NCBI RefSeq assembly: GCF_900114825.1
Contig: NZ_FOUI01000013.1
Span: forward strand, 1-64,000
Reading direction: 5' to 3'
DNA length: 64,000 bases
Source of the DNA: Halopseudomonas yangmingensis
GTDB taxonomy: Bacteria > Pseudomonadota > Gammaproteobacteria > Pseudomonadales > Pseudomonadaceae
Below, in pieces: positions 30,448 through 39,640 of this stretch. The position numbers and the translations under genes are program-made. Each line of letters starts with the position of its first letter. The first letter of the stretch is position 1. The notes below the pieces were generated by a model. The model was not told where the DNA came from. It saw only the letters and a program-made list of their open reading frames with translations, and did not search any database.

Positions 30448-31039
30448 TCAGTGTGCGACCGGCCAGGGCATGCGCCAGGGTGCCGCCGTCGATAAACTCC
30501 AGCTCGCCCCCCAACGGCACACCGTGGGCGATACGCGATACGCGGATCCCGCGCGGCTTCAGCAGGCTGGCGATGTAGTGCGCGGTCGCCTCGCCTTCGA
30601 CGGTCGGGTTGGTCGCCAGAATCACCTCGGCCACCTCGCGCTGCTCCAGTTGCGCCAGCAGGGCCGGAATACCGATCTCGTCCGGGCCCAGTCCATCGAT
30701 CGGTGACAGGTTGCCCTTGAGCACGAAGTAACGGCCATTGAAGCCGCCGGCCTGCTCCACCGCCCAGACATCCGCCGGACTTTGCAGGATGCACAGCAGG
30801 CTGTCATCGCGCCGTGGATCAGTGCACAGCCGGCAGACCTCGGTTTCGCTGAGGCTGCGGCAGCGGTTGCAATAACCCACGCCGTGCATCGCCGCCTGCA
30901 AGGCCTCAGCCAGCCGCAGGCCACCGGAGCGGTCACGCTCCAGCAAGTGCAGGGCCATACGCTGGGCCGACTTGGGGCCAACCCCGGGCAGCGTACGCAG
31001 GGCTTCGATCAGTTGCCGGATCAGTGGACTGAAGCTCAT
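30440..31039 (-). CDS. recR: Recombination mediator RecR
   Basis: RecFOR-pathway protein of 199 aa that helps load RecA at gaps. It has a helix-hairpin-helix at about 14-30 ([17 protein letters not shown]), a C4 zinc finger with C57, C60, C69 and C72, and a Toprim domain from about residue 79 ([17 protein letters not shown], then [14 protein letters not shown]). The length is standard. It follows ybaB by 9 bp, completing the conserved dnaX-ybaB-recR set. It overlaps the convergent glycosyltransferase by 8 bp. Confidence 0.96.
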   Translation of the reverse strand: MSFSPLIRQLIEALRTLPGVGPKSAQRMALHLLERDRSGGLRLAEALQAAMHGVGYCNRCRSLSETEVCRLCTDPRRDDSLLCILQSPADVWAVEQAGGFNGRYFVLKGNLSPIDGLGPDEIGIPALLAQLEQREVAEVILATNPTVEGEATAHYIASLLKPRGIRVSRIAHGVPLGGELEFIDGGTLAHALAGRTLIS

Positions 31040-31048
31040 CGGTCAGCC

Positions 31049-31375
31049 TCAGAACGGCATCTTGAAACCGTCGGGCAGATTCATCCCGGCGGTCATGCCA
31101 GCCATCTTTTCCTGGTTGTTCTTTTCGATACGGCGCACTGCGTCGTTCACCGCAGCGGCGATCAGGTCTTCCAGCACTTCCTTGTCTTCGCTCATCAGGC
31201 TGTCATCGATGCTGATGCGGCGCACGTCATGCCGCCCGGTCATGATCACCGACACCAGGCCGGCACCGGCCTGGCCAGTGACTTCGGCGTTGGCCAGTTC
31301 TTCCTGCATTTTCTGCATCTTTTCCTGCATTTGCTGGGCCTGCTTCATCAGGCCGGCCATGCCACCTTTCATCAT
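31049..31375 (-). CDS. YbaB/EbfC-family nucleoid-associated protein
   Basis: Small DNA-binding protein of 108 aa, identical in length to Pseudomonas YbaB. It has a Met/Gln/Lys-rich amphipathic N-terminal helix ([20 protein letters not shown]), then [18 protein letters not shown] and [18 protein letters not shown]. The ATG at 31375, with GAGGA about 9 nt upstream, fits the family N-terminus; the frame extends 11 codons upstream into the end of dnaX. The gap to dnaX is 10 bp. It is believed to bend or cover DNA and to act with RecR and DnaX. Confidence 0.94.
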   Translation of the reverse strand: MMKGGMAGLMKQAQQMQEKMQKMQEELANAEVTGQAGAGLVSVIMTGRHDVRRISIDDSLMSEDKEVLEDLIAAAVNDAVRRIEKNNQEKMAGMTAGMNLPDGFKMPF

Positions 31376-31385
31376 TGGTATGTCC

Positions 31386-33284
31386 TCACTTAAGGTTGTC
31401 TGTTTCAAGCGGCCGGATGCTGTCCGGCAGTAAATGTGCGGAAAAATCGCTGATCAGTTGCTGCACCAGCGGATCTTCCTCTATCAATCGTTCGGCTTCG
31501 GCCTGACGTTCACGACGCTTGCGTGCAGCCGCCAGTGCCGGCGTTTCCTGGTCTGGTGCCTGCACCTCAACCTGTAACTGCACGCTTGAGCCGATCTGCT
31601 CGGCAATTGCCGCAGCAATCCGCTGACGGTGATTTTCGTTGTACAGCGAACTGTGTCCGGGATCCAGATGCATCACCCAACGACCTGCATCGCGGCTGAT
31701 CAACTGACAGTGGGCGGCAATGCTCTGGGTCAGCCCGGCAAGCCCCAACCGGGGGAACAGATCCAGCCACTCGGCGGCAATACCGCTGGCTGTTGCCACA
31801 GCGCTTGTCTCATCCTGCTGGTCAACCTGCTCTGCTTCCGACAGATCGGGAATCGACTGCATGGCCCAATCGGGCACAGCTGACTGCAGGTCGTCATCAT
31901 CCCGTTCAACGTCATCCGGCAGGCTGTCGGGCATCGGAGCCTGCAGCCATTCGGCAGGCGGCTCTTGCGGTGGCCGCAAGGGCGTACCGGGCTTGAGCGG
32001 GGTTACCGGCAGGCTGCGTGGCGGCGAATTTGCAGGCGGCTCAGGACTGACTGGCGCAGCAGCCGCCGGCTCAACCCGGGCAACAACGGCAGAAACCTCA
32101 GCACTTGCCGGCTGCGGCCCGGGTGTTCGGGGCTCAGCCGCGGCCTGGCTGATCCCCCCGGGCTTTCCCGAGGCTAGGGGCTCAGGCTGTTCATGGGCAG
32201 TACCAGGCCGGAATGCCAGCATCCGCAGCAGGGCCATCTCGAAGCCTCCGCGCGGGTCAGGTGCCAGAGGCAGATCGCGGCGCCCGTGCAAGCCTGTCTG
32301 ATAAAACAACTGCACATCTTCGGCACTGACCCGGCCGGCCAGTTGCAGTAACCGGTCACGGTCGCCCTGACTGTTGTCTGCCGCTTCCGGCAGTACCTGG
32401 GCAATCGCCAGCCGCTGCAGGATATTCAGCAGTTCAGCCAGCACGCCCTGGAAATCAGCGCCCTGCTCGGCAAGTGCGGCGGTCTGCTGCAGCAGCTCGA
32501 CACCATCACCTGCGGCCAGCGCCTCAACCAACTGGAATACCCGGCTGCGATCGATACTGCCGAGCATGCTGTGTACCTGCTCGGTCAGCAGGCGGCCATT
32601 GCCAAAGGCAATCGCCTGATCGGTCAGACTGAGTGCGTCACGCATCGAGCCGTCAGCGGCACGCGCCAGTTGCCAGAGCGCATCATCCTCATGGCTGACG
32701 CCTTCCTCGCCCAGCACATGGTGCAGGTGCTCGACGATCTTTTCCGGAGTCATGTTCTTCAGCGCGAACTGCAGGCAGCGCGACAGTATGGTCACCGGCA
32801 ATTTTTGCGGGTCGGTGGTAGCCAGCAGGAACTTGACGTGGGCTGGCGGCTCCTCGAGGGTTTTCAGCAGGGCGTTGAAACTGTGCCCGGAAAGCATGTG
32901 CACTTCGTCGATCAGGTAGACCTTGAAGCGGCCCCGGGTCGGCAGGTACTGGACATTATCCAGCAACTCGCGGGTGTCTTCGACCTTGGTGCGGCTGGCA
33001 GCGTCGACTTCGATCAGATCAACAAAGCGTCCTTCGTCAATTTCACGGCAGGAGGCACACTGGCCGCAAGGCTCGGAGGTAACGCCTGCTTCGCAGTTCA
33101 GACACTTGGCAAGAATGCGTGCGATGGTGGTCTTGCCGACACCGCGGGTTCCGGTAAACAGGTAGGCATGGTGCAGCCGGTTGTTGTCGAGGGCGTTGAT
33201 CAGTGCCTGCAGCACATGGGTCTGACCGACCATCTCTCGAAACAGTCGCGGCCGCCATTTGCGGGCCAGTACCTGATAGCTCAT
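31386..33284 (-). CDS. dnaX: DNA polymerase III tau/gamma subunit
   Basis: Clamp-loader ATPase of 632 aa. It has Walker [10 protein letters not shown] at 45-53, a C4 zinc module with C64, C73, C76 and C79, Walker B DEVHMLS near 126-132, and the SRC-like sensor segment [10 protein letters not shown]. The central part, from about 370 to 520, is Pro/Ala/Ser-rich and divergent, and the C-terminal tau region at about 520-632 should bind the polymerase. The ATG at 33284 ([15 protein letters not shown]) is the family start. I saw no A-AAA-AAG slippery heptamer in the gene, so a gamma form made by E. coli-type frameshifting is not supported. Confidence 0.96.
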   Translation of the reverse strand: MSYQVLARKWRPRLFREMVGQTHVLQALINALDNNRLHHAYLFTGTRGVGKTTIARILAKCLNCEAGVTSEPCGQCASCREIDEGRFVDLIEVDAASRTKVEDTRELLDNVQYLPTRGRFKVYLIDEVHMLSGHSFNALLKTLEEPPAHVKFLLATTDPQKLPVTILSRCLQFALKNMTPEKIVEHLHHVLGEEGVSHEDDALWQLARAADGSMRDALSLTDQAIAFGNGRLLTEQVHSMLGSIDRSRVFQLVEALAAGDGVELLQQTAALAEQGADFQGVLAELLNILQRLAIAQVLPEAADNSQGDRDRLLQLAGRVSAEDVQLFYQTGLHGRRDLPLAPDPRGGFEMALLRMLAFRPGTAHEQPEPLASGKPGGISQAAAEPRTPGPQPASAEVSAVVARVEPAAAAPVSPEPPANSPPRSLPVTPLKPGTPLRPPQEPPAEWLQAPMPDSLPDDVERDDDDLQSAVPDWAMQSIPDLSEAEQVDQQDETSAVATASGIAAEWLDLFPRLGLAGLTQSIAAHCQLISRDAGRWVMHLDPGHSSLYNENHRQRIAAAIAEQIGSSVQLQVEVQAPDQETPALAAARKRRERQAEAERLIEEDPLVQQLISDFSAHLLPDSIRPLETDNLK

Positions 33285-33411
33285 GGATGTCTGCTTGTCG
33301 CTCGGTTCACGGAACAAGCCGGTACTCTAACCAATGACGGACGACATTGCGAGAGAATGCAAGGATGCCTGGTCAGCTGAGGCCGAGGTGAAATCATACG
33401 GGGAGAAATTG

Positions 33412-33525
33412 GGTGGCGGACCCCGCCAGCCACACCCCGGCACACAATATAACCGCTGTGGCTGCTCCCTTCCGGGCCTGACCAGGTTCACGGCTGATTG
33501 TTGCGAGGGGACCGACGGGGCCACC
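33412..33525 (-). ncRNA. ffs: 4.5S signal recognition particle RNA
   Basis: The minus strand from 33525 to 33412 reads as a bacterial 4.5S RNA of about 114 nt. The ends pair (GGTGGCCCCG near the 5' end against GGGGTCCGCCACC at the 3' end). The apical domain has the highly conserved GTCAGGCCCGGAAGGGAGCAGCC core: GTCAGG, a GGAA tetraloop and AGCAGCC. It lies upstream of dnaX on the same strand, as in other pseudomonads. A promoter about 33-60 bp upstream suggests a leader of about 25 nt removed by RNase P. Confidence 0.93.
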
Positions 33526-33557
33526 ATAACGAAACCCGCCTGGCAGCGGGCCGCGCT

Positions 33558-33585
33558 ATTGTAACGGTCTGGCGCAAGGATACAA
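33558..33585 (-). promoter_or_regulatory. Probable sigma-70 promoter of ffs
   Basis: On the minus strand TTGTAT is followed after 16 bp by TACAAT. Transcription would start near 33551, about 25 nt before the mature 5' end of the 4.5S RNA. The intervening leader is GC-rich. Confidence 0.55.
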
Positions 33586-33678
33586 GTGCGGATTGCGCAA
33601 ACAACCGTAACCCGAGATAGCTTGCCCCACGAAAGTCCGCAATCACGGTGAAGTGGGTATGAATCGGTCTTCGTCCAC

Positions 33679-34599
33679 TCACAACCCCGGCAGCCAGGCG
33701 ACCATCAGCGGGATCCACAGCAGGGCGAACAGGGTGCTGAGCAGGGTGGTGCCGGCGACCTGGCGCGGGTGATTGCCCAGCAGGGTGGCGATCACCACGG
33801 TGTTGGCGGCCACCGGCAGGATCGAGATCAACAGCAGGGCCTGGTGCACCTGGGTGCTCCAGATCTGCCAGCTGTGGCTGTCCAGCCAGACCAGTGCCAG
33901 CGCCAGCAGCGGCCAGAGCAGGAACTTGCCGGCGAAGGTCAGGACGGTGAAGCGCCAGTCGCCGAGTATCGAACCAAGGCTGCCGATGCCCATGCCGATC
34001 AGCATCATGCCGAAGATGCTGTAGGCGCCGCGCAGGTTGTCGAAAAAGGGTTGCAGCACCTCCCCTATTCCCACGCCTGACAGGTTCAGCAGCACCGCCA
34101 GGGCAAAGGCATACAGCGATGGCAGGCGGGCCACCTTGCGCAGGCAGTCGCGCACACCGAAGCGGCCGCGGGCGGCCAGGTAGAAGCCCAGCGAGTTCTC
34201 GAACAGGGTGGTGCCGAGCATGCAGACGATATACAGCGCCAGCCCCTGCTCGCCGAACAGCAGCAGTGCCAGCGGGATGCCGAAGTAGCCGGTGTTGCCG
34301 GTGCCGACCGCCAGCGGAATCATGCTGGCCGCCGACCCCAGCCAGCGCCGCGCCAGCCACAGGCTGCTGAATGCCACCAACGCGCAGAGGCTGAAGGTCA
34401 GTAATGGCAGGGCGATTACCGCCGCCGACAGCTCGGCATGCATCACCCCGCTGAACACCACGCCGGGGGTGATGATGTACAGCATGATGCCGGCGATATG
34501 GCTGCCGCTGGCGTTCAGGTGGCGGCCGGCCAGCCAGCCGAGCGCCACTGTCAGATACAGTGGCAGCAGTTTGATCAGCAACAGCAGCGCAGCCAGCAT
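33679..34599 (-). CDS. AEC-family transporter
   Basis: Integral membrane protein of 306 aa with about ten hydrophobic helices, matching the auxin efflux carrier (AEC) family. Family features are GWLAGRHLNASGSHIAGIMLYIITPGVVFSGV near the N-terminus, AVGTGNTGYFGIPLALLLFGEQG in the middle and SILPVAANTVVIATLL near the C-terminus. The direction and substrate (often a small organic acid) cannot be told. The 3' end of tpm is 8 bp upstream, so the two are probably co-transcribed. The stop lies 150 bp from the ffs promoter. Confidence 0.87.
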   Translation of the reverse strand: MLAALLLLIKLLPLYLTVALGWLAGRHLNASGSHIAGIMLYIITPGVVFSGVMHAELSAAVIALPLLTFSLCALVAFSSLWLARRWLGSAASMIPLAVGTGNTGYFGIPLALLLFGEQGLALYIVCMLGTTLFENSLGFYLAARGRFGVRDCLRKVARLPSLYAFALAVLLNLSGVGIGEVLQPFFDNLRGAYSIFGMMLIGMGIGSLGSILGDWRFTVLTFAGKFLLWPLLALALVWLDSHSWQIWSTQVHQALLLISILPVAANTVVIATLLGNHPRQVAGTTLLSTLFALLWIPLMVAWLPGL

Positions 34600-34606
34600 C
34601 GCCGTC

Positions 34607-35260
34607 TCAGTCCTGGCTGATCAGCCAGACCAGCTCGTGCAGCCGGGTCATGCCCTGTTCGCGAAAGCGCGGGTGCTGGTCGATCACGTCGTCATCCTGC
34701 AGCAGCTCGATGCGGCAACCGGCAAACAGCTGACGAATCTCCTTTTCCGGCACGCTGAACGGCGGGCCGGCGCGTTCCTGCTGGTCATAGTCGAGGCTGA
34801 TCAGCAATAGTTTCCAGCCGGGCGCCAGCAGACCGCGCAGGTGGGCGGCGTAGCGGGCGCGCATCACCGGTGGCAGGGCGATCAGTGCGGCGCGGTCGTA
34901 GCACAGGCGAATCTCGCCGACATCCGCCGCCTGCAGCGCGAAGAAGTCGCCACACAGCAGGCGCAGCCCGGCGCCGGACAGGCACTCACGCTCGCCTTCG
35001 CGCTGCCACTCAAGGCACAGACCCTGCTCATCGGCAAACGCCTGCAGGGCGCTGCGTGACAGCTCCACGCCAACTACCGGATGGCCCTGCTGCTGCAGCC
35101 AGCACATGTCCAGGGTCTTGCCGCACAGCGGCACCAGCACCGCCTCGCCAGCGTGCCCGGCCAGTGTCGGCCACCAGCGGGTCAGCAACGGATTGATGCT
35201 GCTTTTGTGAAAACCGATTTCGCCCTTCTCCCAGCGTTCGTGCCAGAAATCCGCCTGCAT
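34607..35260 (-). CDS. tpm: Thiopurine S-methyltransferase
   Basis: SAM-dependent methyltransferase of the TPMT family, 217 aa, known in Pseudomonas to methylate thiopurines and to detoxify selenite and tellurite. It starts MQADFWHERWEKGEIGFHK, with VLVPLCGKTLDMCWLQQQGH as SAM motif I and VGVELSRSALQAFA as motif II. It ends in a region with RELFAG...IDQHPRFREQG. The ATG at 35260 has GAGGAG 5 nt upstream; the frame opens five codons earlier. It is divergent from the P-II-like gene across about 130 bp. Confidence 0.94.
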   Translation of the reverse strand: MQADFWHERWEKGEIGFHKSSINPLLTRWWPTLAGHAGEAVLVPLCGKTLDMCWLQQQGHPVVGVELSRSALQAFADEQGLCLEWQREGERECLSGAGLRLLCGDFFALQAADVGEIRLCYDRAALIALPPVMRARYAAHLRGLLAPGWKLLLISLDYDQQERAGPPFSVPEKEIRQLFAGCRIELLQDDDVIDQHPRFREQGMTRLHELVWLISQD

Positions 35261-35388
35261 GGTTACTCCTCGCAACGTTTATAACCGCGCGACTATAGCG
35301 CAGAAGCCCGCTGCAGATGATCTGTGGCAAGGAAATGTGCAGAATAGGCTGCAACAATTACAGCACTGACCGACACGGAGTGGATGGC

Positions 35389-35742
35389 ATGCAGTTCAAA
35401 CTGATCATGGTATTTGTGGATGATGAGCGTACCGAAGAGGTACTGGATGCCGCCCGCGATGCCGGCGCCACCGGGGCTACCATTATCGGCAATGCCCAGG
35501 GCCGTGGCCTGAAGCCGCACCTGACGTTTTTCGGGCTGGAGTTCATGGCTTCGCGCAATGTTCTGCTGTTTCTGGTCGAGGCACGCCGCTCGGACGAGAT
35601 ACTGCAAGCGATTCTGCAGGCCGGCAAACTCGACGAAAGCCTGCAGACCGGCATTGCCCTGGAGCTGGATGTGGCCCGCGCGGTGGGCCTGAGCGCCCAC
35701 ATCGAGGCGCTGACAAAGGAGCATCCAATCAAGCCAGCTTGA
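35389..35742 (+). CDS. P-II-family-like small protein
   Basis: Protein of 117 aa with the ferredoxin-like fold pattern of P-II nitrogen regulators: FKLIMVFVDDERTEEVLDAARDAGATGATIIG, then RNVLLFLVEARRSDEILQAIL. Two things differ from GlnB/GlnK. The T-loop is short (GNAQGRGLKPHLTFF...) and lacks the uridylylated YRG motif, and the C-terminal nucleotide-binding segment is not canonical. It is therefore more like a P-II-like signal protein than a nitrogen regulator. The ATG at 35389 (MQFKLIMVF) has GGAG about 10 nt upstream. It ends exactly where the convergent antiporter gene ends. Confidence 0.8.
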   Translation: MQFKLIMVFVDDERTEEVLDAARDAGATGATIIGNAQGRGLKPHLTFFGLEFMASRNVLLFLVEARRSDEILQAILQAGKLDESLQTGIALELDVARAVGLSAHIEALTKEHPIKPA

Positions 35743-37710
35743 TCAGTCTGACTTGCGCGTCAGTCGGCGCTCGGCATTTTCCAGCTCGGCGCCGGACCCC
35801 AGCAATACCAGTACATCCTCCGCCTGCAGGCGGGTTTCCGGGGCCGGGTAACGGGTTCGCTGGCCGTCGCGCACCAGCGCGCTAACCAGCGTAGCGCCCA
35901 GCGGCAGATCACCCAGCAGGCGTCCGCAGGCGGCGCTGTCCTGCTCCAGGCGCACCGAGTGCAGCCGTTCGACCGTCTCCGCCCCTTCCGGTACCACCTC
36001 ATCCAGCGGCCCACGGAACAGCTCCCGGAGCATCGGGTAACGCTGACTGCGCTGTTCCTGCAGATAGCGGCTGACCCGGTATTGCGGCACCCCCAGACTC
36101 AGCAGGGCATGGGATGCCATGGTAATGCCGGCCTCCAGGGTTTCCGGAATCACCTCGCTGGCGCCCATTGCACGCAATTCATCACCCCAGGACTCATCCC
36201 GCGCCCGCACCAGAATTGGCAGATCCGGCCGTTGCTGGCGCACGCAGGCCAGGGTACGCAGCAGGGCTGAACGATCGTCATGACTGATGATCAACAGCCG
36301 CGCACTGGACAGCCCGGCGGCCTCAAGCACCGAAGGTGTGGTCGCGTCGGCGTAGTAAACCGGTTGCCCGGCCAGCCGCGCCTCACCAACCATGGCCGCG
36401 TCAGTATCCAGCGCCAGATAGGCACTGCCTTCCCGATCCAGAAAGTGTCCGATCATCTGTCCGGTTCGGCCATAGCCGCAGAGAATCACATGATTGCCCG
36501 GTGCTGCCCCGTCTGCGAGCCGCAGGCCCTGATCAACCTCCGGCAGGGGCTTGTCCGCCAGCCAGGCAGACAGTTGCAGGTTGTAGCGGATCATAAAGGG
36601 CGCCACCACCATCGACAGCAGCACCGAGGCCAGCAGGGTCTGGGCCAGCAGCGGCTCGATCACCGCAGCATCCAGGGCAATCGCCAGCAGGGCAAAACCG
36701 AACTCACCGCCTACCGCCAGCAGCAACCCGGTACGCAGCGCCATGCGCGGCTCGAAACCGGCACTGCGCACCAGCAGACTGACCAGCAGCAGCTTGACCA
36801 GCAGTAATGCCAGCGCACCAACCAGTGCCTCGCGCCATATCTGTGGAAACAGGGCTGGCTGCACCAGCATGCCGATGCTGATAAAGAACAGCCCCAGCAG
36901 CACATCGCGATAGGGCCGGATGGTCGCCTCGACCTGATGCCTGAATTCGGTGTCGCCCAGCACCATGCCGGCAAGGAAGGCGCCGAAGGCCATCGACAGC
37001 CCCAGTTGCTGAGTGGTCCAGGCCGCCGCCAGCGATACCAGCAGCACACTCAGGCTGAACAGCTCGGCAGAACGCAGTATCGCCACCTGGTGCAGCAGCG
37101 GACGCAACAGATAGCGGCCGACCAGCAACACCAGCGCCAGCGCCAGCAGCGCCTTGAACAGGGTGATGCCCAGGGTGCCGCCCAGATCACCTGCCGCTGA
37201 CAGGCCAAGTACCGGAATGATCACCAGAAAAGGCACAGCGGTGACATCCTGAAACACCGACATGGCTACCCCTAAACGCCCGTGCCGGGTACCCTCTTCA
37301 CCCTGCTCCGCCAGTTGTCGGCTGATGATGGTGGTGGAGGACTGGGCAAACACTGCGCCGGCAACAAAGGCGGCCGCCGGTGGCAACCCGGCCAGCCAGG
37401 CCAGGCCACCGATCAGCAGTGCGGTAAGGAACACCTGGCCGGTGCCAAGCCCGAGCAAGGCATGGCGCATAGCGTAGATTTGCGCAACAGTGAAGTTCAG
37501 GCCGATGGTGAACAGCAGAAAGACCACGCCAAACTCGGCGATCATCTGCAGGTAATCGCTCTGCACCACCGGGCCGGCGGTATAGCCACCCACCACCACG
37601 CCAACTGCCAGATAGGCCAGGCTGGATGGAATGCGCAGGCGCTGGAACAGAATAATCGCAGGCACGGTCAGCACCAGCAGTAACAATACCTGCGTCAACG
37701 CCTGATGCAT
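35743..37710 (-). CDS. KefB/YbaL-type cation:proton antiporter
   Basis: Monovalent cation:proton antiporter-2 family protein of 655 aa. The N-terminal two-thirds (to about 385) is a Na+/H+-exchanger domain of about 12 helices, with MVLGDTEFRHQVEATIRPYRDVLLGLFF and GFALLAIAL. A TrkA-N (RCK) domain follows, with the NAD-binding GYGRTGQMIGHFL and DTDAAMV, and then a TrkA-C domain (about 570-640). The open frame runs 300 codons upstream, but MHQALTQVLLLLVLTVPAI at 37710 is a clear start with GGAGG about 11 nt before it. It could be a K+ efflux system; no glutathione-binding ancillary (KefF/KefG) is adjacent. It is divergent from nhaP2. Confidence 0.88.
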   Translation of the reverse strand: MHQALTQVLLLLVLTVPAIILFQRLRIPSSLAYLAVGVVVGGYTAGPVVQSDYLQMIAEFGVVFLLFTIGLNFTVAQIYAMRHALLGLGTGQVFLTALLIGGLAWLAGLPPAAAFVAGAVFAQSSTTIISRQLAEQGEEGTRHGRLGVAMSVFQDVTAVPFLVIIPVLGLSAAGDLGGTLGITLFKALLALALVLLVGRYLLRPLLHQVAILRSAELFSLSVLLVSLAAAWTTQQLGLSMAFGAFLAGMVLGDTEFRHQVEATIRPYRDVLLGLFFISIGMLVQPALFPQIWREALVGALALLLVKLLLVSLLVRSAGFEPRMALRTGLLLAVGGEFGFALLAIALDAAVIEPLLAQTLLASVLLSMVVAPFMIRYNLQLSAWLADKPLPEVDQGLRLADGAAPGNHVILCGYGRTGQMIGHFLDREGSAYLALDTDAAMVGEARLAGQPVYYADATTPSVLEAAGLSSARLLIISHDDRSALLRTLACVRQQRPDLPILVRARDESWGDELRAMGASEVIPETLEAGITMASHALLSLGVPQYRVSRYLQEQRSQRYPMLRELFRGPLDEVVPEGAETVERLHSVRLEQDSAACGRLLGDLPLGATLVSALVRDGQRTRYPAPETRLQAEDVLVLLGSGAELENAERRLTRKSD

Positions 37711-37860
37711 GATTCCCGTTCCTCCGTGCCAATTCTCGGCAAGACTACACTTTTTGCCCTGCATCCGGGCGGCTTGAGCGGTCTGTAATCGGTAACACCG
37801 CCTGCCTGCAGCCAATGTTAAGATGCGCTGGCACAACCATTTTGCGGAAGCCCTTATACG

Positions 37861-39612
37861 ATGGAAATGATGAATACCCTGTTTCTTGTTGGCACCCTGT
37901 TGCTGTGTACCAGCATTCTGGCCAGCTCGATGTCGTCGAAACTGGGTATTCCGCTGCTGCTGATTTTTCTGGTGGTCGGCATGCTGGCCGGCGAGGACGG
38001 TCCTGGCGGCATCGTCTTCGACAATACCGATGCGGCCTATATGGTTGGCAGCCTGGCGCTGGCGATCATTCTGCTGGATGGCGGCCTGCGAACCCAGGTC
38101 AGCAACTTCCGCGTGGCGCTGTGGCCCTCGGTGTCGCTGGCCAGCATTGGCGTGGTGATCAGCGCCGCCATCACTGGTGCATTCACTGCCCTGCTGCTGG
38201 ATCTGGACTGGATGACCGGCATGCTGCTCGGGGCGATTGTCGGCTCTACCGATGCCGCAGCCGTGTTTTCGCTGCTGCAGGGCAAGGGGCTGAACCTGAA
38301 GCAGCGGGTGGGCGCGACACTGGAAATCGAGTCCGCGTCGAACGACCCGATGGCGATCTTCCTTACCGTGACCCTGGTGGCAATGATCGGCGCCGGACAG
38401 CACGACCTGAGCTGGTCGCTGCTCGGCCTGTTCGTCCAGCAGTTCGGCGTTGGCGCGCTGGTCGGACTGGGGGGCGGCTGGCTGCTGACCTGGCTGGTCA
38501 ACCGGGTCAATCTGGACACCGGCCTGTATCCGCTGTTGATCACCAGCGGAGCGATTCTGGTTTTTGCCGCGACCAATATGTTGGGCGGCAGCGGCTTTCT
38601 GGCGATATTTCTCACCGGTCTGGTACTCGGCAACAGCCGCCTGCGCAATCTGCAGAACATTCTGCATATGCAGGATGGCATGGCCTGGCTGAGCCAGATC
38701 GGCCTGTTCCTGATGCTCGGCCTGCTGGTGTCACCCAGCAGCCTGGTGGATGCGGCGCTGCCGGCACTGGCGATTGCCCTGTTCCTGATTCTGGTGGCAC
38801 GACCGCTCGCCGTGCTGCTGTGCCTGGCGCCCTTCGTGTTCAACTGGCGTGAGCGGCTGTTTGTCAGTTGGGTAGGGTTGCGCGGTGCGGTGCCGATCAT
38901 GCTGGCGCTGTTCCCCTTGGTGGCCGGTCTGGAGCATGCCGAACTGCTGTTCAATATCGCCTTTGTGGTGGTGCTGGTGTCGCTGCTGATACAGGGTGCC
39001 AGCCTGCCGCTGGCGGCGCGCCTGTGCAAGGTAGAGATTCCGCCACAGCCGCAACCGCTGCACCGTACCAGTCTGGATCTGGTGGTCGACAGCCAGTACG
39101 AGATCCTCGTCTATCAGCTGGACAACGCCAACTGGTGCGTCGGTACCCGACTGCGTGACCTGAAGATGCCACCGGACAGCCATATCGGTGCGCTGTTCCG
39201 TGGCAGCCAGCTGCTGCACCCGACCGGCAGTACCCGGCTCGACCTGAATGATGTGCTCTGTGTGATTGGCCGGCCAGAACACTTGCCGGAGCTGTCACGC
39301 CTGTTCAGCAAGACCAAGGCCCCCAGTTATCTGGATAATCGCAAGTTCTTCGGTGATTTCATTCTCGAGGGCGAGGCCCTGCTGGCGGATATCGGCCAGT
39401 TCTATGGCTTTGATGTGCCGGCCGAGGACCTGGGCAAGACCCTGGCCCAGCTTTGCAGCCAGAAGCTCGGGCCGCACCCGGTGGTGGGCGACAAGATTGT
39501 CTGGCAAGACCACGAGTGGGTGGTGGCGGCGCTGGACAATGACCGCATTCTCAAGGTCGGCCTGAAGCTCAGCGACGGCCACGAAGGCAAGCCGCCTATG
39601 GGCTTTTTGTAA
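37861..39612 (+). CDS. nhaP2: Potassium/proton antiporter NhaP2 (CvrA)
   Basis: CPA1-family K+/H+ antiporter of 583 aa. It has an N-terminal exchanger domain of about 12 helices (to about 385), with [27 protein letters not shown] (the conserved ion-binding Asp), [13 protein letters not shown] and [15 protein letters not shown]. Next comes a TrkA-C domain near 405-480 and a CorC/HlyC-type transporter-associated domain at about 495-583. This domain order is that of NhaP2/CvrA. The ATG at 37861 gives a family-like N-terminus, though ATG codons at codons 3 and 4 are possible. It sits divergent to the other antiporter. Confidence 0.92.
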   Translation: MEMMNTLFLVGTLLLCTSILASSMSSKLGIPLLLIFLVVGMLAGEDGPGGIVFDNTDAAYMVGSLALAIILLDGGLRTQVSNFRVALWPSVSLASIGVVISAAITGAFTALLLDLDWMTGMLLGAIVGSTDAAAVFSLLQGKGLNLKQRVGATLEIESASNDPMAIFLTVTLVAMIGAGQHDLSWSLLGLFVQQFGVGALVGLGGGWLLTWLVNRVNLDTGLYPLLITSGAILVFAATNMLGGSGFLAIFLTGLVLGNSRLRNLQNILHMQDGMAWLSQIGLFLMLGLLVSPSSLVDAALPALAIALFLILVARPLAVLLCLAPFVFNWRERLFVSWVGLRGAVPIMLALFPLVAGLEHAELLFNIAFVVVLVSLLIQGASLPLAARLCKVEIPPQPQPLHRTSLDLVVDSQYEILVYQLDNANWCVGTRLRDLKMPPDSHIGALFRGSQLLHPTGSTRLDLNDVLCVIGRPEHLPELSRLFSKTKAPSYLDNRKFFGDFILEGEALLADIGQFYGFDVPAEDLGKTLAQLCSQKLGPHPVVGDKIVWQDHEWVVAALDNDRILKVGLKLSDGHEGKPPMGFL

Positions 39613-39640
39613 TGTCCCTCCGCACCACGGAGCAAGCAAG

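Noticed and set aside
37828-37846. Possible sigma-54 site TGGCAC...TTGC upstream of nhaP2
   Set aside because: The spacing between the GG and GC is 12 bp instead of 10, so it does not fit RpoN.
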